NCBI GenBank assembly: GCA_029204225.1
Contig: MU831543.1
Span: forward strand, 124,001 to 188,000
DNA from: Diphasiastrum complanatum
Lineage: Eukaryota; Streptophyta; Lycopodiopsida; Lycopodiales; Lycopodiaceae
Direction: 5' to 3'
Length of the DNA: 64,000 nt
Below are positions 43,899 to 57,431 of this stretch, piece after piece (the first letter of the stretch is position 1; every line of letters starts with the position of its first letter). The notes under the pieces are model-generated. The model saw only the letters and a program-made list of their open reading frames with translations. It was not told the origin of the DNA and did no database searches. A program made the translations under genes and the position numbers.

Positions 43899-45463
43899 CT
43901 CCCTCTTCAACTAGTTTTAGCATAGATTTAGATAGAACTCCAAGTGAGCATGATCTTTTGCATTATATCTTGGGAATAGAAGTATTTAGAACTTCTCAAT
44001 TTACTCTCATTTGTCAAGAATGGTATGCTAATTTTATTCTAAAAAGATTTCATATGGTAGATGCAAAGTCTTGTGATACACCAATGGAGTCAAATGTAAA
44101 GCTCACTATAAGAGGTAATGAAAGATCCTTCAAGGACATTAATCTCTATAGGAAGCTAGTTGGTTCACTCATATATATAACCATCACAAGACCTGATCTA
44201 AGCTATTGTGTTGGTAGATTAAGCCAATCCATGCATGATACTAGTGTGGAGCATTGGAAACTAGGCAAGAGGGTATTGAGATACATCTTGAGAACTAATG
44301 ATTTTAAGATTGTTTATGGAGGATCATAACTAAACCTGTATGGATTTTCATATTCGGACTTCTCTGGAGATCAAATGGATAGGAAATCCATAAGTGCACA
44401 TGCTATTTTCATAACTGATGGAGTTATCTCTTGGACGTCAAAAAAACAAGCTACAATCTCATTGTCATCTAGTGAGGCCGATCTATACAAAGCTCTTACA
44501 TCTTGCACAAAGGATATGTTATGGATCAAAAGTATGGTAATGGATTTTCACTTGTTGGATTTTTTAGAGAGTTCAATCATCTTTTGTGATAAGCTTTCAA
44601 ACCAAATATTGGCAAGGAATCCTATTTTTCATGCAAGGAGCAAGCATATTGAAAGTGGCTTATCGAATTGTGGGAGAACAAGTCATGGAGAAGGGGGTGG
44701 AGCTTCAACATGTTTATTCAAGGGAGTGAAGCATAGAACAACATCAAACTCTTTTTCTAGTGCCATCTTGATATCATCAACATCTTGATTGTTACCTCCA
44801 CTCAAAATGATATCAATCATATAGATTAGAAGAATGGTAACATCATTTCCAACAAATCTATAGTAAAGTGAATGATCATACTCACTGATCTTGAAATTTT
44901 GAGAAAGAAGAAATGTGTAAGCTTAGCATATCAACTCCTCATTTGATTTATACATGCTACTTATCGAATCAATCTATCTTCTTATTGCGTTCAACATCAT
45001 GTCAGAATGTATGCTTCTGTGTAGCTATTTATAACTGATAGATCTCTTATTGTTTCGTGTGATCTATTGAATACTTCAATGTTGCAATATTCTTTACACT
45101 ACTTTACACTCTGAAATTATTTGACTACAAAATCACTTTAGTACTAATGATTCCAAAGTTATTTGCTTAAGGATTGAACGTGACTTCTGTCATTATAGCT
45201 TTGTTTGATTATTGATAGGCGTAGTCATGCATTAGGAAAGAAGGCTTATTCCGTTGTGCTCAATAGTTCGTTCATAGACTTTGAATTATCGAATCGTCCT
45301 TCCTTCTTCCAACATAATGAGCTTCGCCCAGATCTATCATGTCGAATTCTGAGGACAACATTCATTTCACATCTTTATTAGTTTGACACTATTGTTGAAT
45401 AGCAATGTGTCATCCACGTACGAGGTAATGATAATAAAAAAATGTTGCGCTGACTTGAATTAA
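43672..45463 (-). repeat. Right inverted-repeat arm (U2)
   Basis: Mirror of 37540-39369. Includes RT/RNase H reading frames at 43883-44329 and 44375-44788, with IKSMVM where U1 has IKRMVM, and a single copy of the TATA segment. Confidence 0.85.
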
Positions 45464-48235
45464 ACATTCAAATATGAAGTGCTTGGGTTATAACCATGAT
45501 CGATAAAAAAAAGTGTTGATCATCTACAACCAAGCTCTAGTAGATTGCTTCAAGTCGTAAAGTGCTCTATGGAGTTTACATACATGATTCTCCTTATCAT
45601 TTATCGTCACAAGATATCATGTAGGTATCTTCTTAGATAACTCCATTCAGATACGTTGTATGTACATCCATATGATGTATCTCCAGATTCTTTGCAGCAA
45701 CATACGATAGTTACTAGAAGTCTGATTGAAGAATGATTTACTACCGGACTGAAAGTTTCACTATAGTCGATATTCAGGATTTGAAAAAATTCTCGTGCAA
45801 CAAGTGGAACTTTCCTTCAATCAATACTTCCATCTGCTTTGTATTTTATCTTAAATACCCATTTGCAATTTTGGTTTTTGATGACAGATAAATATTTTCC
45901 ATCCATAGCTTCTCTCCATGGATCGGAGTCTGACTGACTGAGTGCTTCTTTGACAATAGTCAGCTCTCAAATGAGATAAAAAACAAATTCATCAGTATAT
46001 ATGTTAGGTGGTTTGCAATCTCTTGTCGATCTTTTGGGAGATGAATGAGGCTGATAATCATTTTCTCGATCATATTGTTGTTGAGCTACAGCATCTTCTT
46101 CTGATTCGTTCTTGATAAGTTTTCGCCTGAAGTTGATGAATTCGAACCTTCGATAGAAATGGTCAAATCAAAAATAGGAGTGTTGGATAGTTCGATTGTC
46201 TGAGCCTGTGAAGTCGATAAATTGATCCTAAATTGAGCCTGTGAAGGCTGATGAATAGCTTGGATTCAACAAAATCATACAACATATGAGTTCTATCTGA
46301 AGTGGTATAACCAATGAAAATGGATTTGATATTGTGGGAGTCTAGGTGATCTCTTGTAATATCTGCACATAGGAGATTCGATAGTGAAGGTTTGGAGCCT
46401 ATCCAAGTTTCATAAGATGATTTGTTTGAGAGCCCTTTAGTTGAGCATTTGTTTTGAATATATGCTACAGTGGAAACGGCTTTAGCCCAGAAGGATTTAG
46501 GAAGTTTCACGTGAGCAAGCATACTCTTAGCCGCGTCAACTAAAGGTTTGATTCTTTCTCTCAACAAGTCCATTCAACTGTGGTGAATAAGAAGCAATGA
46601 ATTGTTGTTCAATGTCTTTGCTACGGCAATACCCTTTGAATTCGGTTGAGATGTATTCTCCCCCATTGTCTTGACCTCAGTGCTTTACTTCTTCAATTTC
46701 GAGTTCTGCATGCTCCTTGAATTGTTCGAAGAGGTTGAAAGCCTCCAACTCCTGCTTAAAGAAATAAACAGTTGTTCTTCTCAAAAAAGATTCTATAAAA
46801 GTAATAAAGTACTTTTCACCAAGTAACGACAAAATTTGCATCGGGCCACATATATCTAAATGAATAATGTCTAGAATATCTTTTGTTGCATACTTATGAA
46901 TCAATCTAAATGGAATCCTAGTTTGCTTTCCAACAATGTAGTTGTGATAGACAGGGAGGTCGATCTTCTTGTCTAGATGATCGAGATCAAGTATTAAGGA
47001 TTGTCTAAACATGTTCAATATAAATGTATGATTCAAGTGCCCTGACCTATAGTGCCAAAGTAATGAATCAATCTATATAACTATCCAAGCCTCTTTCCGA
47101 GTGCAAGGATCTTATTCGTCCTATCAATAATTTGACATTGATCATATTCAAATTCTACCCTATGACATAGATTAGTAATTCGGCTTACTGATAATAGATT
47201 TTTCGACAGTTTAGAAACATACAAAACATTCAATAGTAACTTGAATTGGTCATGTTGGAACTTCAATCTTATAGCGCCTTCACCTGTGATAGTATGTGCA
47301 CTATCATCGCCAAGATGAATGAATCTTCTTTGTATTGCAAGGCGTATAGGAATGAAAATGTTGCAATGACTGGTCATATGTTGAGTGGCTCCAAAATTGA
47401 AAAACCGAGCATTATCAACTTGTGTTTTTTGATCTCTAATCATAAAGCTCCTTCATCCATGTCTTGAACTAGGAATTGACATATAACTGTAACTGCATTT
47501 GTCTGTTGATCTGACTACTTCTTGTTGGCGTTCTTCGCTTTCAATATCTTGAAATCCTTAATCTCATGATTATCATGGTTGCAATATTTATCAAACATCT
47601 TCTTCTTCGACTAGGGATTCGATAAGTGCTCTTGACTTTGTCTCGCTTTCTAATTCGATAAAAATTGTTTCAAGCCTTTTTTCTTCTCACATTTAGTGAA
47701 GTTTATTTACATATAGAGCATGTGATATTGAATTCGAAGAGTTGTCTGAGCTTCTTCGATTGTCTTCTTGCAGCAACATAGCGATTACTCTTGAGAGAGT
47801 TAAATCTGAGTGTGTCATTATGATCATCACCTAGTTTTCGTATGTAGGTGGCAGACTCGATAGCAATGTCATAATTGTGTCTTGCTCGTCAATAGTTGAT
47901 CCAACAACTGCCATCTCCTGCAACAGATTCTTCAACTGGTTAACGTTATTCTGAAGCAAATCACTGGCAGATATCTTGAGTGAGAAGAATTTTCTTCTAA
48001 GATGCAACTTCGAAGTCACGTCTCTCACATCATATAGTGCGCTCATCAGGTTGTCCCATACTTCTTTTGAAGTTTGAGCTTCAGATACCAATTCACCTAT
48101 CTACTATATTGAGAATGATTACGTGAAAGCTTTACCATCCTCCAGTTTCCATTTGGAGCCGGTTGTGTCGTCTTCAAGCTTCAATTCAATTCCTGTGACA
48201 ACATCCCATAGTCTATTGGCAATTAGCAAATTAGT
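45464..48235 (-). pseudogene. Decayed copia B gag-pol, minus strand (U2)
   Basis: Third copy. It carries a 42-bp deletion in RT near 45870 (atttgcaat joined to tttggtttttg) flanked by caat microhomology, removing part of the LLANNNVVDCKW-encoding sequence. Gag 47831-48091, protease 47081-47443 with FFNFGATQHM, integrase 46163-47036. Confidence 0.85.
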
Positions 48236-48247
48236 GCTCTAATACCA
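48236..48247 (-). other. Copia B primer-binding site (U2)
   Basis: TGGTATTAGAGC on the minus strand beside LTR F. Confidence 0.8.
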
Positions 48248-48645
48248 TGTTGGAAGTCTTAGAAGGAAAAGATGCTCAATAGAGAAATTGTTGTGTTTGA
48301 TAGATGCACTATCGGGCTCTACGGAATAATCTTTCTCTCGTTGTATGACTGCGCCTACTAAAATCAAACAAAACTATCGCAACTATCGCCACATTCGAGT
48401 CTAATTGATTCTAACATTGAAATCATCAAAATCTGTTAGATTGATTTTGTAGACAAACATAACTGAATAAAACATTGTTGTATCGAATATTACAGTATCA
48501 AATATAGCTAATGTTTTGAAGTATTCAATAGTTTAGACAAAACTATAAGAGAACGTAATCAAATTGCAATTAAAAAAATAAGCATTTTGATTCTAACATA
48601 GTACTGAATGCGATAATTCAGTAAGTAGCATGTACAAATCAAAAG
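48248..48645 (-). repeat. LTR F, 5' LTR of copia B (U2)
   Basis: Same 398-bp LTR, ending tgtacaaatca on the plus strand. Confidence 0.65.
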
Positions 48646-49232
48646 AATCGTGAGCACAAAACAATAGAAAATGTAACAAAGTACTCGAAACTATCTCTAA
48701 GTACCTGATTGACTCTATCTAACACTTTCGCTAATAAGCAGTAAGTGTTTCTAGCAATGCGCTATATTAATCTCCAAGATCAATAGCTAATGATCAATCT
48801 TAACCTAAAAAATAATCAACAATTTATACTAGTTATGAATTCCATTTAGGCTTATCCAAATGACAGTTGAGGACAGCTATTGGTCGTAGATCACAATTCG
48901 AACTTAACCAAATCGCATTGTCACTTATTTAATTGGGCTTCTCGAAAACTACATACAAAAACCATTAGGGCAAGTCATTAGCTTCACAACAAGTGGAAAC
49001 AATTTTTGTTAACATTCGATAGTTTTAACATCTTTGATATTGTTTGTCATTGTCGAACCCGATTGTTAGCCATTCCCGTGTATTCTTATAGACTATGAAA
49101 ACTATCAGTCTGAAGAACTAGATAGATGAATGGAAGATTAAAGATCCGTTATGAGGATAAATCCAACACGTCTAACTGGTGTACTTCAAGATTAGCTACA
49201 ACAACATATGAGAGTAAAAGTTTGATCGAAGC

Positions 49233-49940
49233 TTAGTTAGGTAAGGAAGACGAGTGTCATAGTCAAAATCCAACTGTTATCCCTTACAATAAGAGTTTAT
49301 GATAAAATAGGCAATGTCAAAAAAATCAAACGTTGTTTTATTTTAGCCCCAATTTACCTAAAGAAATGTGATAAGGTGAAATTTTATCGGTTGTCAGGGC
49401 TTATGCCATACTTGTCTGTTTTTCCCTAGAATCAAGTGAGTATAATTGTAAGTATGTTTATTGGTATTAAATAGTTAAGTATTGGATGTTTCAAGGCGTA
49501 TTTATTGTCTTGTTACTGGTTTTTTATGGTTAGTGTTGTGAGTAATCGCTTGTCAGCAGGCGACCATTTTCAGTAACCCATAATGCAATAATAAGTTCAT
49601 TGATTGCAAGTAATTGTTTACTTTTATTTTGACATCTTATATCTAGCATAGGTATTGTTTGCTTCATTAGGGTTACACTGTATTTTGTTATGGTGAAGTT
49701 CAATTATATATGCAGCTTGAGATTACAATGGCTATAAATAGGTAAAGTATTGATTACAAAATTAAAGAATGTACTCTACAATTAAAGAATTATTACAAGT
49801 AATGTTTAACAATGTATGTTGTTTATGAAACATAAATCATCAATGTAACAAAATGATATTTTACAGGATTAGAGTTCTCAAAAATTCTCATTCACCTAGT
49901 TTGATTAGTCGTTTGACAAATTGTATTTCAAAGTACCGAG
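49233..49940. repeat. Dispersed repeat R2, copy 2 (U2)
   Basis: Counterpart of 14215-14922. Confidence 0.65.
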
Positions 49941-51602
49941 TGATTTCATTACACACATCAAATCATTATGTGTGTACAACCATTTGTATTGTAAATGTTT
50001 TTTTGGTCCTAAGAAAATTGTAGAGCGGTGTACTCCTTAACCTTAAAAGCAATCTTACTCACCACTTTGTTATCCAATATTCTCAAAGATGGAAGTATTC
50101 TAGCAAATTGATATAGGTCATCCATGGATTCACAAACCACTTCATTCAAAATAGGACATAACTGAATGACTTAGACCCTCACACAAAGCATATCTAAGAT
50201 CCTTGTGTCAAATAAAATGGCAATTGAAATTAAGCAAATGACCATGTTGTTGTGATATAAATGGTGTAAACTTGTTAATATCATCCATTGACAAGAATCA
50301 AACATGTCAACATGAAAGTTGCAAAACACATTGGAAGGTTTGTACCAATATTCTTTGATCCACTCCATGTACTTCCATCAAACATAATATCTTCAAATGT
50401 GTCATCAACTAATTCTAATAATTCATATAATTTTTTTTTCATAAAATGCAAGAACATCCAACCTTTCAAATACACAATTAACATAACATAAATGTAAGAG
50501 ATACTTAGAAATATTTCTCTTCACTTCTGGCTCAAATCTACATATCTCATTGACAATGACTTTCTTATTTGTTTCTTCTTTTTCCACCTATAAATAATGA
50601 TGATAGAAAGTCAGCTTATCAATTCGTTCTTTCGTAGCATTTTCAATAGCTTTCTTGTCATCCACTTGGCTATGCAGTTTGTAGGGATGGTATTTTTGTT
50701 TCTTATTTGTGCTTGCTTCACCACTTGACATATATGTTCACAGAGTGTTTGGATTAAAAGAACCACTACATTTGTTTGTAAGGACATTTTGACCAGCCAT
50801 TGTAAAAAAAACTAGGCTTTTTTATTAAGCGTTCAATCATGGGAATAGCATCAGCATCACCTAGTGCAAAACAAGAGTTTCACAGAAGGATCTTAAAAAA
50901 ATTCAATAACAACATCAATCATGTAGTTACTTGTGTAGAGAAAAGTAGTTTGTGTTCTTACCAATTCTGTGGCCAATTCACCTAGCCACATGAACAAAGC
51001 ATTAAGTTGTGTTTGATGCGTAATTCTACGAAAAAACCTATCCAGATTGTTCATGATATACCATAATTCATGGTCAAACCTTATGACCAGGGAGTTGTTT
51101 CTATATTTCACTGAACCACATCTACATTTGAAGGAACGTCTTTTTCAATTCATAATCTTGGAGCGTGACGAGGTACCTTGTTAAAGCCAATATCCAAATC
51201 TTATCTAATATGTGTCTAGGTCTCATTATTATAAGGGTGTCAATGGCTATAAGTGTATCAAATAGAGGTCATTTATTAAGTGCAAAGGTTTTGTAGTCCT
51301 TTAGTTCTTTCTCATTAGGTTTGCAAGAATGGTCCATAGCCCAATAAAGATGGTTGCATTGAAGCCAACTGTAGGAAGACTCCAACCTATGGGAGAATCT
51401 ATTGGCTTTGCATTCGATGGTTTTATTAAGTACCATGGGGACCTAACATTCATCAAAAGCATAGATGTAACTGTTACAAGACCAAACTTTTTACCCCCTA
51501 TCATAGCCAAACATGGATGAATTAAATGCCTCATTAAAATGTTACGATACAAATCACCATAATCATAAACCGATAGGAGTAGTTGTTACATGCCAACATG
51601 TC
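49941..51602. other. Unclassified sequence (U2)
   Basis: Counterpart of 14923-16585, same interrupted minus-strand frames. Confidence 0.4.
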
Positions 51603-51816
51603 ATGACAACAAACCATAAAACTTAGTGAGGTGAGGAAGATAGGTGTCATTTAGCCGTTATCCTTGAAGAGTGTCAAAAATGCCGAAACGCGTAAGTAAA
51701 ATGTTGATTGGCATATGTCAACTTTGACCGGTCAACCAAACTGTCGATCGATGTGTGTCGATGCGACATATCCAAATGTCGATCGATATGGTGCCACTTA
51801 ATTTGAAGCTCGTCAC
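51603..51816. repeat. Palindrome-rich segment and empty Cop-C site (U2)
   Basis: As in U1 and U1', with one change (aactgtcgatcgat for aaatgtcgatcgat). The intact ctacc site follows. Confidence 0.5.
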
Positions 51817-51924
51817 CTACCTAGTCCAAATCTTTAAGGACTGCCCATATTCCATCTATGTATTCGAATGATGGAGTAAACGTTAGGTTCAACTAGTGCC
51901 ACTACAAAATCACAACGAAACTTA

Positions 51925-52278
51925 TGATGACTGCTTTCACAATTGATTACAACCACGATCTATCTTGTAAACATATTATTAGATTAGTCATTCATACAAG
52001 ATTAATTCAATGCATGTATCTATTTGTATTGATTAACGACTTAAAATGGTAGCAACAGAGTGAGTCAAACATTAGACAGTCAAAGAGAGTGTGTGTGTGG
52101 TTGCCATAGCTATCACTATCGATTTGCATTCTACATTTAGTTGCATATACATTTTCATGTGCTCCTGCAAGCTACACTTATTGTTTTTGTGTTTGTCTAT
52201 GTAATCAATATATAATAGGCATAGTACATGCATGGAGGAAAATCATTAAGCCCTCCAGCTTTGACATTTTTTTTAGCA
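51925..52278 (+). repeat. LTR E, 5' LTR of plus-strand copia E (U2)
   Basis: 354 bp, TGATGACTGC to TTTAGCA, followed by the PBS. TATA-like aatatataatagg at about 52208. Confidence 0.6.
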
Positions 52279-52291
52279 TGGTATCAGAGCG
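52279..52291 (+). other. Copia E primer-binding site (U2)
   Basis: TGGTATCAGAGCG, perfect initiator-Met type. Confidence 0.85.
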
Positions 52292-52430
52292 ATGTGATAA
52301 TCAAAGCATGATTCTATCAATTTGATAGAATAATCGTGTTCTTGTTTTGATAGAATAACTAGATATCCACAGTCATCGATAGATCATTGCGATTGTCAAG
52401 TATTTGATTTAGAATCTAACGAACTTCCAT

Positions 52431-53056
52431 ATGGATTTACAAAGTAAGGTTGGTAGACAAGCTAGATGGATCCAACTATCTATGGAAATTCTACATGAGA
52501 ACAGTGTTGATGGCCAAGGAGTTGTAGGAGATCGTCACTGGCATCAAAGCTAAACCCGATGCAAAATGAACAAGCCGTTTCTAAATGGAAGCTAAAGAAT
52601 GGTAAAGCATTTGCTTCAATCATTCTAAACATTCTCAATCCTCAGATCGGTCACGTCAGTCAAGCCCAAACTTTACAAGAAATGTGGGACATACTTAGCA
52701 TTCTATATGAAGCGAGAGACGTGACTTCCAAGTTACACCTTAAAAGGAAAATTATCTCGCTCAAAATGTCTAATGGTGACTCTTTGCAGGCTCATATCAA
52801 CTAGTTCAAGACTCTCCTAGAGCAAATGGTGACTATCGGATCAGTCATCGATGATTCAGATACAATTATGACATTGCTTTCAAGTCTGCCATCTACATAC
52901 AAAAATTGGGTGATAATTATATCGACACACTCAGATCTAACTCTAGCAAGAGTTATCATGATGTTGCTGCAAGAAGACATTCGCAGTCGGTACAGAACAT
53001 CATATTCTTCGAAATGCGATCAGAAGTGCTTCTCAAGATGGCCTCTCACACATTAG
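52431..53056 (+). pseudogene. Copia E gag remnant (U2)
   Basis: Starts ATG (MDLQSKVGR), frameshifts, then reads KWKLKNGKAFASIILN, QTLQEMWDIL, EARDVTSKLHLKRKIISLKM, one TAG, and TIGSVIDDSDTIMTLLSSLPSTYKNW. It aligns with the minus-strand B Gag at 12813-13073 (RDVTSKLHLRRKF, TLLSSLPPTYEN), so E and B are related families. No zinc knuckle or protease follows. Confidence 0.8.
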
Positions 53057-53196
53057 CGATATGAAAAAATAGCAATAGTTCTAAAATTCTACTTCCACGA
53101 TCATGCTTCTAGCAGAAATTTCTCTTTTGTGGAAATAGCAAGAAGGGACCGATTTTCTGAACCTGACAAGTGTACCCATTGTAGATACCTCTTATT
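53057..53196. other. Short unclassified stretch after gag E
   Basis: No recognisable continuation of gag-pol. Leads into the degenerate repeat array. Confidence 0.4.
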
Positions 53197-53490
53197 GTCC
53201 AGTGACATGAAACTTGTGTTTTCGCTTGCTGTCAGCGATCTCCAACAGCCTTGTTCGTTGTCCAGTGACCTGAAAATTTGTGTTTGCAATGGTTCTTCTT
53301 GTCGTCCAGTGATCTCCAGAAAGCTTGTTTGCTTTCCAATGATTTCTAGCAGGATGCAACAAAAGATTTACAATCTTCCTTGCTGTCCAACGATCTCCAA
53401 AAAAAACCTTGTTTGTTGACCATTGATCTTCAACAATTTATAAGTAAGAAGGAATTGACAATCTCTCTTGCAGTCCAAAGATTTCCAACA
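53197..53490. repeat. Degenerate tandem array of a GTCCAGTGATCTCCA box
   Basis: Eight variants of gtccagygatctcca at about 53197, 53231, 53260, 53304, 53333, 53384, 53417 and 53473. Spacings alternate short (29-34) and long (44-56), so a unit of roughly 65-90 bp carries two boxes. Single copy in this window. Confidence 0.65.
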
Positions 53491-53913
53491 GCATGCAGCT
53501 ATCTGGCAGTTTTATGCTTGAATTTATTTCAAATCTATTGAACAACTCCGCCTTCAGATAAGGTGGTGTTGCAACTCTGGAAAACCTCCTAAGAAAGATC
53601 TCTGGTTTGCTAGCCAGGTATCTTTTGTAGTCCTGCCTGTTTTCTTTGGGCTATCGTCCTCTGAATCATTTGGTGGCGTGTTGGATGATCAATCGTGACT
53701 CCTGTACTTCCCTTGCTCTGCTGCTGCGCTGTTCTGTGGTCGTTTTCTGGAGGTTTTCTGCTCCGGGGCTGTTTACAGAACTCCTGTGCTGCGCTTTCTT
53801 ACTGGTAATCAGTTGCTGGCCCCGTTCCTTATTTTGCTTGCGCTCTATGCCTACAGTTTTTTGAGGCACTTTATGGTAAGGATGTAAATCATGCTAAAGT
53901 GGATAAGTTGGAT
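53491..53913. other. Unclassified higher-GC segment
   Basis: Richer in GC than the surroundings (for example tgctctgctgctgcgctgttctg). Short opposed frames only, no conserved motif. Ends near a possible polypurine tract. Confidence 0.35.
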
Positions 53914-54243
53914 TTGAGGGAGAATGTTATAATTATGCAAGCTAATATGATAGGCAAGAATGAACAACAAAGACAACCTAAAAGCTTATATTCTATATCG
54001 GAATCAAGACGTTTTAGGACCACTTGTTCAGAAAGGTGGTATCCTACATAATTTGCAACTTGTTTGATGTAATACCTTGAAGAAAATCTCATATTAGGAA
54101 TAATGATTAAAATATTTTCTCTTCTTGTCTACAACCCATAATATTTTCAATGTGAAATGGGTGTAAGGCTAATACATGGACATGTGGTTGAAAGAGAATA
54201 GATTTATGTGGTCCATTGGAAAAAGATGGCCGATAAAAGATTT
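53914..54243 (+). repeat. Possible PPT and LTR-like fragment (end of U2)
   Basis: gatttgagggagaa followed by TGTTATAATTATGC resembles a polypurine tract and LTR start of a plus-strand element. No matching second LTR is present and the right end is not defined, so this is tentative. Confidence 0.3.
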
Positions 54244-54895
54244 GTGTTATGAATCAAGAAAGATATTTTAGTTTAATAATCCACAGCGTGGTGGATAGGA
54301 ACTTGCCTTGTGAGATTACCCACCCAGGTTCTAGTCGCCATATGCTTGTATCAATCCTTAGTTGCCCATTTCGGAACGGAATGCCAAAAAAATTTACGTT
54401 CCGTTTTAACAAAGGAATCTAGTTGTTGGGCAGGATGATCGTTTGGATGATTGTTTGACTGTCAGAGATGAATGCAATCATTTGCACAACAGAGAACGTG
54501 CGTGCGAACTATTTCTCAAAGTCTTAAGTGAGAAGTTCTGAAATTCCTGCCCTTCATTACGTAATTGCCCAGAGGAGTTCGTTCCCACTGCGCATAACAT
54601 GCTTCTCATTGATGATAGCCCAGAGAATAGCATCCTGAACCCAAGAGACAATGCCATTTTCCCAAACAGCATATGACTGCAGAAAAGATCGTTCCTCAAC
54701 TCTTGATTCAACTTTGTTACTGGACTTGTAGATTCTAGCTTACGTGTTCCTGAATATGTTGCTAGGCATCGAATCGGGCAAGCGCCATTGGGCAAAGAGT
54801 CTCTATTGTAGATTGTATTCCCGTTGTTTCAGCGGAGCCGGACTTCTGTAGTGTGGATCCCGTTGTATTGTCCGTGGTGCCAGAATGTCATATTG
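54244..54895. other. Unclassified higher-GC block (start of U3)
   Basis: Near-identical to 31369-32020. Confidence 0.4.
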
Positions 54896-55137
54896 TTCCC
54901 AAAATGTCATATTGTTGATCATTCGCCTAACTCAAAAACGAGACTTTTTTTTGGAAAAAGAACCTTCGCCCACTTCAATATAGATATATCTTAAGTGGAT
55001 GTACAATCTGACAGCTCAGCGAAGGTTTCCAATACTGTATAGGCAATTTATGACCGAAACAGTGATTTTATAAGTCATTTTTCGTCAAAAATACTTTCCT
55101 TTCTCTTTTTCTATTTTGATGACTTTTTTGATAATCA
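54896..55137. repeat. Repeat R1 (U3, second context)
   Basis: Copy of 32021-32262. Confidence 0.75.
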
Positions 55138-56803
<1,666 letters not shown>

Positions 56804-56834
56804 CAAAATGAATGTTGTCTCAAAATTTGACACG

Positions 56835-56849
56835 TGGTATCAGAGCTCG
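56835..56849 (+). other. Copia A primer-binding site without an LTR (U3)
   Basis: TGGTATCAGAGCTCG, again directly after RT-derived sequence and the 30-bp duplication. Confidence 0.85.
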
Positions 56850-57431
56850 TGTTTCAGGTTATGAAGGAGAAAATCAGATCTATCAATGATTTGGTGAAGA
56901 TATCAAGTCTAGAGCATGCTAGAGAGGATTCTACACCAAAATCGGATTTTTTGCTTTTGTAGATTGGATCTTTTGTAGATCAAAACACTAAATAGGTCAA
57001 TATACTTGTTCAATTCCATTTTTTGAATTCACATGCTGGATTTGGCCAATTTTTGGATCATTGGTTCAGCCTAAGTGGTGGCTTATAGATTGCATATCAA
57101 ATTTTCATCATTTGCATGTATTGGAATAGTCAATTTTTTGTGATTTTGTCAAAACCCTAATTTTGATTGGATCTCTAGATAGTGAGGTTGCTGGACTTCA
57201 TTTGAGTGTGTTTCAATCTTAGGAAGTGGCAAAAGTCATTAGATTGAGGATAGATCATAGGTTGATCAAGATTCCATGATTCTATGTGTTGATTTGCTTG
57301 GATAAGTGCTAGAAGAGAATTTGTGAGATAGTTTCAAATCTTGGTGATTTCTTTTGAAAGCATTTGTTGTTGTTCAAAGGAGTGCTTTGTGCATTGAAGC
57401 AGGTTGAAAGAGAAGATCAGGTCATTGCTAC
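56850..57431 (+). other. Copia A 5' leader (U3)
   Basis: 582 nt, counterpart of the U2 leader. Confidence 0.7.

Noticed and set aside
53197-53490. CRISPR-like spaced repeats
   Set aside because: Boxes are short, degenerate and irregularly spaced. The context is a plant retroelement.
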